Shown here: positions 54,786 to 62,074 of the stretch, in pieces
How the letters are laid out: every line of letters starts with the position of its first letter
Position numbering within the stretch: position 1 is the stretch's first letter
NCBI RefSeq assembly: GCF_036880965.1
Contig: NZ_JBAJMV010000002.1
Coordinates: 558,001 to 622,000, forward strand
Direction: 5' to 3'
From: JAUASW01 sp036880965
GTDB lineage: Bacteria; Pseudomonadota; Gammaproteobacteria; Burkholderiales; Burkholderiaceae_C
Length of the DNA: 64,000 nucleotides
Program-made: the position numbers and the translations under genes
The notes under the pieces: model-generated
Seen by the model: only the letters and a program-made list of their open reading frames with translations
The model's database searches: none
What the model was told of the DNA's origin: nothing

Positions 54786-55247
54786 ATGAAACTGGACAGA
54801 TTCGATCTCGACATCCTGCATGCACTGCAGGAAGATGCCCGCATCAGCCTCAACGAGCTGTCCGGCAAGGTCGGCCTGACCAGCTCACCCTGCTGGGCCC
54901 GCATCAAGCGGATGGAAGAAGCCGGCGTGATCGAGGGCTATTCGGTGCGTGTGAATGCAGCCTCGGTGGGGCTGGCCGACACGGTGATCGTCCAGGTCAC
55001 GCTGGACAGCCATTCGGACGAAGCGCTGTTCGAATTCGGCCGCGCACTGGAGCAGATTCCGGAAGTGATGGAGGCCTTCCTGGTCTCGGGCGACTACGAC
55101 TACTACGTGCGGATTGCGGTGGCTGACACCCGAGACTACGAGCGCCTGCTGCGCGAACGGCTCTACAAGATCCCCGGCATCCGCCACAGCAAGAGCAGCT
55201 TCGTGCTGCGGGCCTTGAAGCAAAGCTTGCTGCCGCTGCGCCGTTGA
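54786..55247 (+). CDS. Lrp/AsnC family transcriptional regulator
   Basis: 153 residues. N-terminal helix-turn-helix (LDILHALQEDARISLNELSGKVGLTSSPCWARIKRMEEAGVIEGY) and C-terminal RAM effector domain (VQVTLDSHSDEALFEFGRALEQIPEVMEAFLVSGDYDYYVRIAV). The domain arrangement and length are standard. Divergent from the acetolactate synthase homologue, which it probably controls in response to an amino acid. Confidence 0.93.
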   Translation: MKLDRFDLDILHALQEDARISLNELSGKVGLTSSPCWARIKRMEEAGVIEGYSVRVNAASVGLADTVIVQVTLDSHSDEALFEFGRALEQIPEVMEAFLVSGDYDYYVRIAVADTRDYERLLRERLYKIPGIRHSKSSFVLRALKQSLLPLRR

Positions 55248-55268
55248 TGCCCAGCGCGGCCTGCCGGC

Positions 55269-56123
55269 TCAGTCGAACACACCTTCGCGCAACCACTTGG
55301 TCGCCACCCACTTCTCGCCAGCCACCACTGGCGAGCCTCCGTGCAGGGTGCGCGTCGTCGCATGCGGTCGGTCGTAGCTGAAGAACACGGCATTGCCCTT
55401 GACCGGCAACACCTCCAGCCCGATGTCCGGAAAGATGGTCGACCCGCCGCGTTCCGGGGTGTTGAGGTACATCACCACCGTGCCGACCCGCTGGCCACCG
55501 CGCTTCAATATGGTGGCGGTGCTGGCGTGCTGCGGATCGAAATAGTCGTAATGAGGCAGGTATTCGGCACCCGGCTTGTAGCGCAGGACCTGCAGGCCTT
55601 CCCCGTTCTCCAGCGGCCAATGCAGAAGCTTGGCCAGGCGCGTTTCAATGCGGCGGCACAGCTCGGTCTCGCCGCGGTCGAAGAACATGCCATCGCTGGT
55701 GCGGGCGGAGTTGACCTCGCTGCCGTCCTGGGTCAGTGTGACCGTCTCGGAGCGCGACAAACGGCTCTCGGACTGCGCCACCATCGCATCGCATTCGTCA
55801 TCCGACAACAGGCCGCCGAATACGACCACGCGCGGATGCTTCATCGCGACCAGCACCTCGACCTCGCGGTCGCCTGCCCATAGCTTGTTGGACATGCCTT
55901 CGAGGGCCGGCTCGGGCACTGGCACGCCGCGCGGCAGGCTCGGGTCCTGGTCGGGCGTCAGACCGAGCGACTTCTTCAGCGTCTCTTCCAGCGCGCGGAT
56001 GCTGACCGGGTCTTCCCAGCCGCTGTTGCGCATCGAGGCCAGTGTCTGCTCAGGGCTGACGCCTGCCTCGGCCTGTTCAAGGATCCAGCGGCGCAGCTCG
56101 GGGGTGATGACTTGGATGCTCAT
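55269..56123 (-). CDS. 2-oxoglutarate/Fe(II) prolyl-4-hydroxylase-like protein
   Basis: 284 residues. Residues 1-90 are a helical region of unknown role (RRWILEQAEAGVSPEQTLASMRNSGW). Residues 95-282 form a P4H double-stranded beta-helix: H191-x-D193 in LPHYDYFD and distal H261 in TLHGGSP bind iron, and K271 in GEKWVATKW binds 2-oxoglutarate. Bacterial relatives hydroxylate proline in EF-Tu or free substrates; the target here is unknown. No signal peptide, so cytoplasmic. The ATG at 56123 lacks a strong Shine-Dalgarno. Confidence 0.85.
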   Translation of the reverse strand: MSIQVITPELRRWILEQAEAGVSPEQTLASMRNSGWEDPVSIRALEETLKKSLGLTPDQDPSLPRGVPVPEPALEGMSNKLWAGDREVEVLVAMKHPRVVVFGGLLSDDECDAMVAQSESRLSRSETVTLTQDGSEVNSARTSDGMFFDRGETELCRRIETRLAKLLHWPLENGEGLQVLRYKPGAEYLPHYDYFDPQHASTATILKRGGQRVGTVVMYLNTPERGGSTIFPDIGLEVLPVKGNAVFFSYDRPHATTRTLHGGSPVVAGEKWVATKWLREGVFD

Positions 56124-56157
56124 GATGGGTGCAAATTCTGCCTCGAACTTGCACCAC

Positions 56158-56952
56158 TCAGCCCGCAGTCAGATCAACACGTCGACGGAACAGCAGGCGG
56201 TCCGCACTGGAGGCCTTGCTGTCCAGGCGGTAGCCCTCGACAGCGAAGTCCTTCAGGCCCTCTGGCCGGTCGATGCGCTGCTCGATGGCATAGCGCGCCA
56301 TCAGGCCGCGGGCACGCTTGGCGAAGAAGCTGATCACCTTGTAGCGGTCGCCCTTCCAGTCTTCGAACTGGCAGTCGATGACGCGCGGCTTCAAGGCCTT
56401 GCGGTCAGCGGCCTTGAAGTACTCCTGCGAGGCGAGGTTGACGATCACCGGCACCGTCTCCGCCGTGGCACGCTTGTTCAGGTGCAGGGCAAGCTGGTCA
56501 CCCCAGAAGGCATAGAGGCTGCCGCCTTGGCGGTTCGAGAGCCGCGTGCCCATCTCCAGACGGTAGGGCTGCATCAGGTCCAACGGCCTCAAGACGCCAT
56601 AGAGGCCGGAGAGGATGGCCAGATGCTGCTGGGCCCACTGCAGATGTTCGACGCCGAGGCTCGCCGCTTGCAGGCCCTCGTAGACGTCGCCATTGAAGGC
56701 CAGCACCGCCGGCTTGCTGTTGCTGGCCGTGAAGCGCGGCCGCCAGGCCTTGTAGCGCTTCACATTGAGCAGCGACAGCGCCTCGGAGAGTTCCATCATC
56801 TCCGACACATCGGCCACGCTGCATTGGCGCAGCAGCTCGATCAGCTCCAGCGATTGTGCGACGAACTGCGGCCGGGTGGCCAGGGCTGCCACTTCAGGCG
56901 GCACGGGAGTTTCATAGTCCAGCGACTTGGCCGGCGAAAGCAGGTAGAGCAT
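56158..56952 (-). CDS. yaaA: Peroxide stress protein YaaA
   Basis: 264 residues of the YaaA/DUF328 family: MLYLLSPAKSLDYETP at the start, LSLLNVKRYKAW, AVLAFNGDVYEGL, LSGLYGVLRPLDLMQPYRLEMG and the DNA-binding helix-hairpin-like ISFFAKRARGLMARY. In Escherichia coli it limits free iron during peroxide stress. It follows the tolC terminator, so it has its own promoter in the ~30 bp before the ATG at 56952 or is expressed by readthrough. Confidence 0.95.
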   Translation of the reverse strand: MLYLLSPAKSLDYETPVPPEVAALATRPQFVAQSLELIELLRQCSVADVSEMMELSEALSLLNVKRYKAWRPRFTASNSKPAVLAFNGDVYEGLQAASLGVEHLQWAQQHLAILSGLYGVLRPLDLMQPYRLEMGTRLSNRQGGSLYAFWGDQLALHLNKRATAETVPVIVNLASQEYFKAADRKALKPRVIDCQFEDWKGDRYKVISFFAKRARGLMARYAIEQRIDRPEGLKDFAVEGYRLDSKASSADRLLFRRRVDLTAG

Positions 56953-56982
56953 GGGGCGATTGTCTCTTTGGAGAGGGCGATG

Positions 56983-57017
56983 AAAAACGCCGGCCACCCC
57001 TGCGGGCGGCCGGCGTT
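56983..57017 (-). terminator. Terminator after tolC
   Basis: Minus-strand stem AACGCCGGCC / GGCCGGCGTT (57017-57008 and 56995-56986) with a 12-nt loop, followed by TTTTT. It lies 22 bp after the tolC stop. Confidence 0.8.
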
Positions 57018-57038
57018 GCGGCAAGGGTCAGCCGGGGC

Positions 57039-58397
57039 TTACTTGACCAGCAGCTGGTTGATGGCCGTGACGTCTTCCGGGCGCAGCTGGCCGGCGGCCT
57101 GGCGCAGACGCAGGCTGGTCACCAGCGTGTCGTAGCGGGCCTTGGCAAGGTCGCTTTGCGTTGTGTACAGCAGCGTCTGGGCGTTGAGCACGTCGAGGTT
57201 GACGCGCACACCGACGCGGTAGCCGACCTGGGTCGATTCCAGCGCCAGCTTGCTGGAGGCCTCGGCCGCTTCCAGAGCCTTCACCTGGGCCGTCAGCGAT
57301 TGCACGCCCAGGAAGCCACGGCGGGTGTTCTCGTTGACCAGGCGACGAACGTACTCGAGGTCATTGCGCGACTTCTCTTCCAGCTTCATCGCCTCCAGCA
57401 CGCGGTTCTGGACGGCGCCACCGGTATAGAGCGGATAGTTGATGCTGACGCCGATGCTGGCACTCTTGGAGGTGCCCGAACCGGCGGCCGCGGCGGCTGC
57501 GCCGTTCAAGCTCGTGTGCAGATTCGACAGGCCCACCGAGCCGCTCATGTCGACCGTCACGCCATCGGCGGCGCGGGCCTTCTTGGTTTCAAGCTGGGCC
57601 ACCTGCAGGCCCAGGCGGGCCTTGCGCACGCTGGGGTTCTGCTCATCGGCCTGCGCCACCCAGGGGTCGAGCGTCAGCGGCAGCACGGCCGGCAGGGCCA
57701 CCGGCTGTGCCAGCGGCTTGGGCTCCAAAGAAGGACGGCCGACGATCTGCTCCAGGGCCACGCGCTTGACGCGCAGGTCGTTCTCGGCGGCGATCTCTTG
57801 CGCGACCGAACGGTCATAGCGGGCTTGCGCTTCGCGGGTGTCGGTGATGGTGGAGGTACCGACTTCGAAATTGCGCTTGGCCGAGGCCAGTTGCTCGGCG
57901 ATGCCGGTCTTGTTGGCTCGGGTGCTGTTCAGCACGTCCTGCGCAGCCAGCACGTCGAAATAGGCCTGCGCCACGCGCACGATCAGGTCCTGCTCGGCGG
58001 TCTCGAGGTCGGCCTTGGCCACATCGAGGCTGCGCAGCGACTGCTCGATGCTCAGTGCGTTGCCGCGGTTGTAGAGCGAATAGCTGCCCTTCACGCCGGC
58101 CGTGGTCGTCACCGTGGTCAAGCCGTTGCCGGACGGTGCCTCGCTGCGCGCCAGCGTGGAGCCGCCACCTAAGCCGACCGTGGGCTTGGCCAGCGCACCG
58201 ACCTGGGCGGCACGGTACTCGGCCGATTCCGCCAGGGCACGGGCAGAGAGGAAAGTCGCGTCATAGGCGCGGGCCGCGTCGTAGAGCTCCTGCAGGCTCT
58301 GCGCCTGGGCGCCAGCGCTGGCAAAGACGCCCATGGCAATGGCAGCGGCCAGGCGGCTGTAGCGTTGACGCAGGACGGGAGCGCGGTGGTCAGACAT
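57039..58397 (-). CDS. tolC: TolC family outer-membrane channel protein
   Basis: 452 residues. Signal peptide to about residue 33 (LAAAIAMGVFASAGAQAQ), then two OEP repeats of alpha-helical barrel and beta barrel (SLQELYDAARAYDATFLSARALAESAEYR... and LDPWVAQADEQNPSVRKARLGLQVAQLETKKARA). It forms the trimeric exit duct for efflux pumps and type I secretion. The ATG at 58397 fits the signal; an upstream in-frame start overlaps the rhodanese gene. It is downstream of the rhodanese and PCMT-like genes on the same strand. Confidence 0.93.
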   Translation of the reverse strand: MSDHRAPVLRQRYSRLAAAIAMGVFASAGAQAQSLQELYDAARAYDATFLSARALAESAEYRAAQVGALAKPTVGLGGGSTLARSEAPSGNGLTTVTTTAGVKGSYSLYNRGNALSIEQSLRSLDVAKADLETAEQDLIVRVAQAYFDVLAAQDVLNSTRANKTGIAEQLASAKRNFEVGTSTITDTREAQARYDRSVAQEIAAENDLRVKRVALEQIVGRPSLEPKPLAQPVALPAVLPLTLDPWVAQADEQNPSVRKARLGLQVAQLETKKARAADGVTVDMSGSVGLSNLHTSLNGAAAAAAGSGTSKSASIGVSINYPLYTGGAVQNRVLEAMKLEEKSRNDLEYVRRLVNENTRRGFLGVQSLTAQVKALEAAEASSKLALESTQVGYRVGVRVNLDVLNAQTLLYTTQSDLAKARYDTLVTSLRLRQAAGQLRPEDVTAINQLLVK

Positions 58398-58461
58398 GGG
58401 TTTCCTTTTCGCGACGATGACGCGGTTCTTGTTTCCGGATGACAGCGGTGGATCGGTGCAT

Positions 58462-58803
58462 TCAGTATCGGGGCATGGCGGGATCAACCGCCAGCGACCA
58501 CGCTTCGATGCCACCGGCGAGGTTATAGACCGACTGCAGGCCCTGGCGCCGCAAAAATGCGACGACCTGCAAACTTCTGACGCCGTGATGGCAATAACAA
58601 ACGACAGGATGCAGGGGATCGAGCTCGCCAAAGCGCGCCGTCACCTCGCCCATGGGCATGTGCAGACTGGGCCCGCTCGGGCCGTCGATGCGGCAATGCT
58701 CGCGCTCCCAGGCCTCGCGAACGTCGAGCAACATCGGCGGCGTTCCGGCAGGGTTCTGCAGCAAGGCTTGCAGGTCCACTGCCGAAAGTTGCAACTCAGC
58801 CAT
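58462..58803 (-). CDS. Single-domain rhodanese (GlpE-like)
   Basis: 113 residues, one rhodanese domain: LLDVREAWEREH, catalytic loop CYCHHGVRS with the active Cys as the second Cys, and NLAGGIEAWS. It can transfer sulfane sulfur to cyanide or thiols; the physiological acceptor is unknown. It sits between the PCMT-like gene (9 bp upstream) and tolC (64 bp downstream), a grouping common in Burkholderiales. Confidence 0.92.
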   Translation of the reverse strand: MAELQLSAVDLQALLQNPAGTPPMLLDVREAWEREHCRIDGPSGPSLHMPMGEVTARFGELDPLHPVVCYCHHGVRSLQVVAFLRRQGLQSVYNLAGGIEAWSLAVDPAMPRY

Positions 58804-58812
58804 TCCCGGTGA

Positions 58813-59466
58813 TCAGAACTGGAAAGCGGACTTGTCGGCAAAGCCGGCCAGGCGCGGCGCGACGGTGTCGAACAGCTCGCGACGGCTGAATTCGCCGGCC
58901 GATTGGCGGGTGAAGAGCGTGGCCTGCATCACCGGGCCCGAGCCCACGATGGCCAGCAGGCGGCCACCCGCCGCCAATTGGTCCAGCAGCGCCTGCGGCA
59001 CCTCGGCCACCGAGCCGCTCAGGAGGATGACGTCAAACGGCGCGTCGCCGACTGCGCCCTGCGAGCCCGCGGCTTCGCGAACGACAACGTTCGACAGGCC
59101 GGCGCGCTTGAGCTTTTGCGCGGCCTGGGCAGCCAGGGTCGGGTCTTGCTCCAGCGTGATCAGCTGCCTGGCCTGGTGCGCAATCAGGGCGCTGAGGTAG
59201 GCAGCGCCAGTGCCGATTTCCAGCACCTTGTCCTGGCGCTTGAGCTTGAGCTCCTGCAGCAGGCGCGCCTCGACGCGGGGTGCCAGCATCTGGCGGCCAC
59301 CACCGAGCGGCAGCTCGGTGTCCATGAAGGCCATCGCGCGGTAGCCCTCGGGCACGAAGTCCTCGCGCTTGACCTGGCCCAGCAGCTGCAGCACGCCCGC
59401 ATCCAGCACGTCCCAGGGGCGGATCTGCTGCTCGATCATGTTGAAACGTGCCTGTTCGATGTCCAT
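58813..59466 (-). CDS. Protein-L-isoaspartate methyltransferase-like protein
   Basis: 217 residues. Second PCMT homologue of the window, without the long N-terminus of pcm: MIEQQIRPWDVLDAGVLQLLGQVKREDFVPEGYRAMAFMDTELPLGGGRQML, SAM motif VLEIGTGAAYLSALIAHQA, and VILLSGSVAEVPQALLDQLAAGG. It lacks the GxGxGYQAA glycine pattern of true repair enzymes, so substrate may differ. AAGGA precedes the ATG. First gene of the PCMT-rhodanese-tolC set. Confidence 0.85.
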   Translation of the reverse strand: MDIEQARFNMIEQQIRPWDVLDAGVLQLLGQVKREDFVPEGYRAMAFMDTELPLGGGRQMLAPRVEARLLQELKLKRQDKVLEIGTGAAYLSALIAHQARQLITLEQDPTLAAQAAQKLKRAGLSNVVVREAAGSQGAVGDAPFDVILLSGSVAEVPQALLDQLAAGGRLLAIVGSGPVMQATLFTRQSAGEFSRRELFDTVAPRLAGFADKSAFQF

Positions 59467-59517
59467 GTCAAAGAGTCCTTAGCGAGCCGGTTCGGGCAAA
59501 AAGCGGAATGGCGGATT

Positions 59518-60243
59518 CTATTTCGGCCGCCGGGTGCCTGGGGGTGTCGAAAGCGGTGGTGCCTCCTGCAGTTGCGCGGGCGCCAACAAGCCGCCCAGCA
59601 TGAGGTCGAGTTGCAGGTCCAGCACGCGCCGCGCGTCCAGATCGGGGTCATGCAGCATGCAGGCCCCAAAGGAATGCTGCTGCAGGGTCAGGTGCAGCAT
59701 CGGCGCAATCAGCACATGGACAGCGTCGTCCACCAAGACCCGGCGAAACTCGCCGCTGGCCATGCCGCGCTCCAGCAGGCCGGCGAGCAGCCGATGCGTC
59801 GGCGCGATCACCTCATCCACATAGAACTGGGCCAGCTCCGGGAAATTGCGCGCCTCGGCCGTCATGATCTTGCTGATGCCACCGGCCGGCCCGAGGCCGA
59901 TGCGCTGCCACCATTCATGCATCACCTGGCGTAGCAGCTCGGCCATCGCACCCTGGTGCTGGGCCAGCATCTGCTGGCCATCGGCAATATGACTGGCCAG
60001 GGTTTCCCGAACCACGGCCTTGAACAGTTCTTCCTTGCTCGGGTAGTAGAGGTAGAGCGTGCCCTTGGAGACACCGGCCCGGGCCGCCACTTCTTCAGAA
60101 CGTGTGGCCGCAAATCCCTTTTCCACGAACAGGGCCAATGCAGCAGCCAGCAACTCCTGCGGGCGCGCCTCCTTGCGCCGCTGGCGCTGCGGGGCAGCGG
60201 CGACGGCCGGACGGGCTGACGGAGCGTTGGGTACGGCTGGCAT
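59518..60243 (-). CDS. TetR/AcrR family transcriptional regulator
   Basis: 241 residues. After a Pro/Ala-rich start, residues about 30-75 form the TetR helix-turn-helix (ELLAAALALFVEKGFAATRSEEVAARAGVSKGTLYLYYPSKEELF). The C-terminal ligand domain resembles the AcrR/TetR_C group (HEWWQRIGLGPAGGISKIMTAEARNFPELAQFY). The ATG at 60243 is preceded by a perfect dyad that is probably its own operator. It is upstream of the PCMT-rhodanese-tolC set and may control it together with itself, an inference. Confidence 0.9.
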   Translation of the reverse strand: MPAVPNAPSARPAVAAAPQRQRRKEARPQELLAAALALFVEKGFAATRSEEVAARAGVSKGTLYLYYPSKEELFKAVVRETLASHIADGQQMLAQHQGAMAELLRQVMHEWWQRIGLGPAGGISKIMTAEARNFPELAQFYVDEVIAPTHRLLAGLLERGMASGEFRRVLVDDAVHVLIAPMLHLTLQQHSFGACMLHDPDLDARRVLDLQLDLMLGGLLAPAQLQEAPPLSTPPGTRRPK

Positions 60244-60254
60244 GGTCTGTACTG

Positions 60255-60268
60255 ACTGACTGGTCAGT
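60255..60268. promoter_or_regulatory. TetR operator dyad
   Basis: ACTGAC-TG-GTCAGT, perfect 6-bp arms, 12 bp upstream of the TetR ATG and overlapping repeated ACTG. This is the classic short spaced dyad bound by TetR/AcrR repressors. It also lies upstream of divergent uppP (TTG at 60359). Confidence 0.65.
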
Positions 60269-60358
60269 AATATAAGGGCTGACTCCGGCCCAATCAAGGC
60301 GCAGCCGGCCCCGCGGCTATCATCCCGCCCTCTCAAAACAAGTCTGCCGGAGCGCTTC

Positions 60359-61183
60359 TTGGACCTCCTTTTGCTGATCAAGGCTGCGGTCATGGGCCTG
60401 GTCGAAGGCCTGACCGAATTCCTGCCCATCTCCTCCACCGGCCACCTGATCCTGGCCGGCTCGCTGCTGGGCTTTGACGACGACAAGAGCAAGGTCTTCG
60501 ACATCGCGATCCAGACCGGCGCGATCTTTGCCGTGATCCTGGTCTATTGGCAGCGCCTGCGCGAGACGGCCGCAGGCCTTGGCAGCGAACCGCGCGCCCA
60601 GCGCTTCGTGCTCAATGTCGCCATCGGCTTCCTGCCCGCCGTGGTGCTGGGCCTGCTGCTCGGCAAGGCGATCAAGGCGCATCTGTTCACGCCCACGGTC
60701 GTGGCCTCCACTTTCATCATCGGCGGCCTCATCATCCTGTGGGCCGAGCGCAGACCAGCCAGCGCGGTACGCATTCACGAGGTGGACGATATGCGCCCAC
60801 TCGATGCATTGAAGGTCGGCCTGGTGCAATGCCTGGCCATGGTGCCGGGCACCAGCCGCTCGGGCGCCACCATCATCGGCGGCATGCTGCTGGGCCTGTC
60901 GCGCAAGGCGGCGACCGACTTTTCCTTCTTCCTGGCCATCCCCACGCTGATCGGCGCTGGCCTCTACAGCCTCTACAAGGAGCGTGCCCTGCTCTCGGCG
61001 GCCGACCTGCCCATGTTCGGCGCGGGCCTGGTGGTGTCCTTCCTCTCGGCCTGGGTCTGCGTGCGCTGGCTGCTGCGCTACATCGCCACGCACAGCTTCA
61101 CACCCTTCGCCTGGTATCGCATTGCCTTCGGGCTTGTGGTCTTGGCGACCGCCTGGAGCGGCCTTGTGGTGTGGGCAGATTAA
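60359..61183 (+). CDS. uppP: Undecaprenyl-diphosphatase
   Basis: 274 residues with eight membrane helices. Catalytic motif EGLTEFLPISSTGHL near the N-terminus and VPGTSRSGATI in the second half. It recycles undecaprenyl diphosphate for peptidoglycan and O-antigen synthesis; also called BacA for bacitracin resistance. The start is TTG at 60359, supported by GGAG seven bases upstream; no ATG fits as well. Confidence 0.96.
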   Translation: MDLLLLIKAAVMGLVEGLTEFLPISSTGHLILAGSLLGFDDDKSKVFDIAIQTGAIFAVILVYWQRLRETAAGLGSEPRAQRFVLNVAIGFLPAVVLGLLLGKAIKAHLFTPTVVASTFIIGGLIILWAERRPASAVRIHEVDDMRPLDALKVGLVQCLAMVPGTSRSGATIIGGMLLGLSRKAATDFSFFLAIPTLIGAGLYSLYKERALLSAADLPMFGAGLVVSFLSAWVCVRWLLRYIATHSFTPFAWYRIAFGLVVLATAWSGLVVWAD

Positions 61184-61238
61184 GGCGCTTGCACTTCAGA
61201 GAAGACTCATAGCGCCAGGGGCGATGTGATGTCGGAAC

Positions 61239-61244
61239 TAAAAT
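61239..61244 (+). promoter_or_regulatory. Candidate -10 of map
   Basis: TAAAAT, ten bases before the map ATG (61255); the start site would fall within a few bases of the ATG and no Shine-Dalgarno lies between, so a very short leader or leaderless message is likely. Confidence 0.4.
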
Positions 61245-61254
61245 ACGCACCCAT

Positions 61255-62058
61255 ATGACGATCACGATCAAAGACGCGGCCGATATCGCCGCCATGCGCG
61301 TTGCCGGCCGGCTGGCCTCCGAAGTCCTGGACATGCTGACCCTGCATGTGAAGCCAGGCGTGACGACCGAGCAGCTGGACAAGCTCGCGCACGACCACAT
61401 CGTGAACGTCCAGCAGGCGATCCCCGCGCCGCTGAACTACTGCCCGCCGGGCTACACGCCCTACCCCAAGTCGATCTGCACCTCGGTCAATCACCAGGTC
61501 TGCCACGGCATTCCGAACGACAAGGTCCTGAAGAACGGCGACATCGTCAACATCGACGTCACCGTCATCAAGGATGGCTGGCATGGCGACACCAGCCGCA
61601 TGTTCATCGTCGGCGAGGGCTCGATCGCTGCCAAGCGCCTGTGCCAGTTCACCTACGAAGCCATGTGGAAGGGCATCGCCAAGGTCAAGCCCGGCGCTCG
61701 CCTGGGCGACATCGGCCATTCAATCCAGACGTTCGCCGAGAACGCCGGCTTTGCCGTCGTGCGCGAGTTCTGCGGCCATGGCATCGGCCAGGTGTTCCAT
61801 GAAGAGCCGCAAGTGCTGCACTACGGCCGCCCGGGCACGCTGGAAGAGCTGGTGCCTGGCATGGTGTTCACCATCGAACCGATGATCAACGCCGGCCGCC
61901 GCGAGATCCGCGAGATGGGCGACGGCTGGACCATCGTCACCAAGGACCGTTCCTTGTCGGCCCAGTGGGAACACACCATCGTGGTGACCGAGACGGGCTA
62001 CGAAGTGCTGACGCTCTCAGCCGGCAGCCCGCCGCCACCGGCCTTCATCACCGGCTGA
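61255..62058 (+). CDS. map: Methionine aminopeptidase, type I
   Basis: 267 residues. Pita-bread fold metal ligands: Asp in NIDVTVIKDGWHGDTSRMF (two), His in GHGIGQVFHEEP, Glu in TIEPMI and Glu in WEHTIVV; substrate His in VCHGIPND. It removes the initiator Met. It is directly followed by glnD, the order known from Escherichia coli and many proteobacteria. Confidence 0.98.
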   Translation: MTITIKDAADIAAMRVAGRLASEVLDMLTLHVKPGVTTEQLDKLAHDHIVNVQQAIPAPLNYCPPGYTPYPKSICTSVNHQVCHGIPNDKVLKNGDIVNIDVTVIKDGWHGDTSRMFIVGEGSIAAKRLCQFTYEAMWKGIAKVKPGARLGDIGHSIQTFAENAGFAVVREFCGHGIGQVFHEEPQVLHYGRPGTLEELVPGMVFTIEPMINAGRREIREMGDGWTIVTKDRSLSAQWEHTIVVTETGYEVLTLSAGSPPPPAFITG

Positions 62059-62074
62059 CCGGGCGTTGAGCGCG

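Noticed and set aside
52950..55247. 765-residue open frame appearing to fuse an unknown N-terminus to the Lrp-type regulator
   Set aside because: The first 610 residues are the antisense of the acetolactate synthase gene; the regulator begins at its own ATG (54786) with the usual family start.
58398..58631. Upstream start for TolC
   Set aside because: Would overlap the rhodanese gene and remove the signal peptide from the N-terminus; the ATG at 58397 gives a normal signal peptide.
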